From positions 2,666,001 through 2,730,000 of the forward strand of contig AP018536.1 in the NCBI GenBank assembly GCA_003584705.1: a DNA stretch of 64,000 nt, written 5' to 3'. Of this stretch, positions 62,153 to 64,000 are shown piece by piece. The stretch's first letter is position 1. The number at the start of each line of letters is the position of its first letter. This DNA comes from Lachnospiraceae bacterium GAM79 (lineage in GTDB: Bacteria; Bacillota; Clostridia; Lachnospirales; Lachnospiraceae). A model generated the notes under the pieces. The model was not told the DNA's origin. It worked only from the letters and a program-made list of their open reading frames with translations, and did no database searches. A program made the position numbers and the translations under genes.

Positions 62153-63307
62153 CTAACACCCGCTCTGTTGTTCCGGTCTTTCTAGCTTTTCTATCTGCTT
62201 CCCCAGCTGTTCTGCATACTCCAGAAGTTCTCTCTGAAAAGTCTCCAGACTGCCGAAATTCTCCCGGCAACAGATAACACGTTTGCACTTATCTATCGTT
62301 TTCTTTGCTGCCTGTATTTTTTCCTGTGCCACCGGCTCAAAAGGATGCTCTGCGATCACCTCCGCCGCCAGTGCCTTCGCCACGGGATAATCCAGATCAT
62401 TTTCATACAGGATCCCGGTGGCAAAGGGGATCCCCGCTCTCTGCAGACGCCGGTAAGTTTTCCGTCCGTTTCCGGCTCCGGCGATCACAAAGACCTGTGG
62501 TGTTCCTTCCGGCGCCGCCAGCTCCATATCACTGCTGGCCTCATCATAGCTTCCCATCCGGATGCCATATAACTGTGTAATATACCCGGCTGTCATAATT
62601 TCCTCCGGCGTTCCGATCCGGTCCACCGCCCTGCCGTTCACACACAGGATCCTGTCGGAGATTTTCTCCGCCAGTTCCAACTCATGCAAGGACAGGATCA
62701 CCGTAAGTTCTCTCTCCCTGCACAGCTTTTGCAGGATCGATAAAAATTCCAGTTTATGCCGCACATCCAGGTAAGAAGTCGGCTCGTCCAGGATCAGTAT
62801 CTCCGGCTCCTGACAGATGGCTCTGGCTAACATCACCCGCTGTCTCTGCCCGTCACTGATCCGGTCAAACATAAGATCCCTGAGTTCTGTCACCTTCACC
62901 AGTTCCATGGCGTTTTCCACCGCTTTGTGATCATCTTTCGACAGCACACCAAAACGTCCGGTATAAGGATACCTTCCGGTGGCCACCACATCTTCGCAGG
63001 TCATCAGTTCCCCCCGCAGACGTTTTGTCATTACCACTGCCATTTTTTTCGACAGTTCTGCCCCGGTGAGTGTCCGCATATCTTCTCCGTCCAGCCGCAC
63101 CGTTCCCGCGATCAGGGACAGCTGTCTCGCAATACTTTTTAAGATCGTGGATTTCCCGGCACCGTTAGGTCCCAGTAACGTCAGGATCTCTCCCTTCCTG
63201 AGTGCGATCTCCACTTCTTCGATCAGAGGCTTTCCGTCGTAACCCACGCTCATTTTTTCCGTTGTAATATAATAAGGCTTCTGCGTCTTCATAGGTAAGT
63301 TATCCAC
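62153..63307 (-). CDS. FecE/BtuD-type ABC ATPase with unrecognised C-terminal domain
   Basis: 384-residue protein. Residues 1-255 are an ABC ATPase of the cobalamin/iron-siderophore class: Walker A LLGPNGAGKSTILK, signature ISDGQRQRVMLARAIC, Walker B EILILDEPTSYLD, H-loop ILSLHELELAE. Residues ~268-384 form an added alpha/beta-like domain starting PQVFVIAGAGNGRKTYRRL and ending in a charged helix with three cysteines nearby (CKRVICC). Ordinary BtuD proteins end near 260. The GTG start at 63307 overlaps the permease stop; ATG 63292 is an alternative. With the permease it should import corrinoid or cobalt chelate, inferred from the operon. Confidence 0.88.
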   Translation of the reverse strand: MDNLPMKTQKPYYITTEKMSVGYDGKPLIEEVEIALRKGEILTLLGPNGAGKSTILKSIARQLSLIAGTVRLDGEDMRTLTGAELSKKMAVVMTKRLRGELMTCEDVVATGRYPYTGRFGVLSKDDHKAVENAMELVKVTELRDLMFDRISDGQRQRVMLARAICQEPEILILDEPTSYLDVRHKLEFLSILQKLCRERELTVILSLHELELAEKISDRILCVNGRAVDRIGTPEEIMTAGYITQLYGIRMGSYDEASSDMELAAPEGTPQVFVIAGAGNGRKTYRRLQRAGIPFATGILYENDLDYPVAKALAAEVIAEHPFEPVAQEKIQAAKKTIDKCKRVICCRENFGSLETFQRELLEYAEQLGKQIEKLERPEQQSGC

Positions 63308-64000
63308 GCTCCCGTCTGCTTCTGGATACCATGATCCACAATACCACCGGTGCTCCGAAGATTGCCGTCACTGTACTGATACTAAGCTCTGTGGGTGCCA
63401 TCCAGGTTCTCGCCAGCAGATCACAGAACAGGCAGAACACACTGCCTCCTAAGAAACATGCCGGTATCATGAGTAACGGTTTTGTGGTGCCGAATAATTT
63501 CCGGATCAGCTGCGGCACGGCGATCCCCACAAAAGAGATGGGTCCGGCAAATGCCACGATACATGCTGAAAGCACGCTGGACAATACCACCAGCAGGATC
63601 CGCAGGGTCCGGATATTCACTCCAAGATTCTGCGCATAGGTTTCTCCCAGCTGGTAGGCTTCCAGCGGCTTGGCCAAAAGAATCACCAACAAAAAAGCCG
63701 CCGCCACCATGACGCTCATCACTTTCACATTATCCCAGGTCATTCCGGAAAAGCTTCCTCTGGACCAGTTGTGGAGGTTCACGATGTCCGCGTCCTCCGC
63801 AAACGTCACCACCAGTTCCGTGATGGCGGAACAGATGTAGCCGATCATCACACCGCTGACCACCAACATGGACATACTGTCCACCTTTCGCGCCATAAGA
63901 AGCACAAATCCCATGGACAGCATAGCACCCAGAAATGCCGCCAGGATCAGCAGTCCGGAGCTGACCCGGATCGTATTCCCCAGCAAAAATACCATCACCA
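63300..64000 (-). CDS. FecCD/BtuC-type ABC permease, N-terminus beyond window
   Basis: The visible 233 residues are the C-terminal two thirds of a FecCD-family permease (typical length ~330): VDSMSMLVVSGVMIGYICSAI, LHNWSRGSFSGMTWDNV, LGVNIRTLRILLVVLSSVLSACIVAFAGPISFVGIAVPQLIR and the final TELSISTVTAIFGAPVVLWIM. The reading frame runs off the right edge. About six membrane helices are seen. It pairs with the ATPase at 62153, and the solute-binding protein and any cobalamin riboswitch would lie to the right. Confidence 0.92.
   Translation of the reverse strand, partial: VMVFLLGNTIRVSSGLLILAAFLGAMLSMGFVLLMARKVDSMSMLVVSGVMIGYICSAITELVVTFAEDADIVNLHNWSRGSFSGMTWDNVKVMSVMVAAAFLLVILLAKPLEAYQLGETYAQNLGVNIRTLRILLVVLSSVLSACIVAFAGPISFVGIAVPQLIRKLFGTTKPLLMIPACFLGGSVFCLFCDLLARTWMAPTELSISTVTAIFGAPVVLWIMVSRSRRERG

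Overview
The window looks like a chromosomal segment of an anaerobic, gut-type Firmicute of the family Lachnospiraceae. Reasons are the moderate GC content, Clostridia-type gene neighbourhoods (PPK/PPX/DUF815, folC-folE-HD-folP-folBK, NusG-domain-II/Gx transporter/ApbE), an anaerobic (cbi-type) cobalamin cluster, a fused delta-alpha ATP synthase subunit and strong AGGAGG-like ribosome binding sites. The genus cannot be fixed from the sequence alone. There are no rRNA or tRNA genes, CRISPR arrays or recognisable transposases. Most genes lie on the minus strand.

Layout. 1-4.7 kb: polyphosphate kinase (cut by the left edge), exopolyphosphatase and a DUF815 ATPase. 4.9-10 kb: pheA, a DUF5050 surface protein, a SmtB-like ArsR regulator, ApbE, and a NusG-II/Gx pair. 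10-14.3 kb: a folate operon with an HD hydrolase inside it. 14.3-19 kb: CmpB-like membrane protein, MATE exporter, PH-domain protein, nitroreductase and pyrBI. 19-20.4 kb: an AT-rich insert with an XRE membrane regulator and a gene remnant, bounded by 39-nt imperfect direct repeats. 20.4-26.6 kb: a hexuronate (KDG) operon kduI-kduD-rpiB/dhuI-kdgA-kdgK, divergent from an AraC regulator. 26.6-32 kb: YitT, YfhO and an LTA-synthase-like protein. 32-38.7 kb: the F-type ATP synthase operon. 38.9-45.8 kb: glutamine amidotransferase, DUF2974 hydrolase, TetR regulator, citrate synthase, a glycosyltransferase fused to a MarR-like domain, and a DUF362 ferredoxin. 46-64 kb: a long, tightly overlapping cobalamin operon covering most of the anaerobic corrin-ring steps, the whole lower-ligand/nucleotide-loop part and a FecCD-type ABC importer, running off the right edge.

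The most striking unexplained feature is a family of dispersed, strongly structured intergenic elements with the terminal inverted repeat TAACTATTCAGA. I found eight copies. Four carry an internal hairpin whose loop module is conserved (CGAATG-CTTG-CATTCG) while the flanking stem differs in sequence from copy to copy but stays complementary. In one copy the terminal repeats have also changed together. Three copies lie inside the atp operon, two of them flanking atpE. Two further multi-hairpin elements (21498-21680 and 40710-40914) have similar overall architecture but different sequence. Protein-level oddities include the GT2-MarR fusion, a CobU paralogue lacking both its P-loop serine and its guanylylation histidine, a CobK-CbiE-CbiT triple fusion, an ABC ATPase with an unrecognised C-terminal domain, and co-occurrence of KduI with a DhuI-like isomerase.
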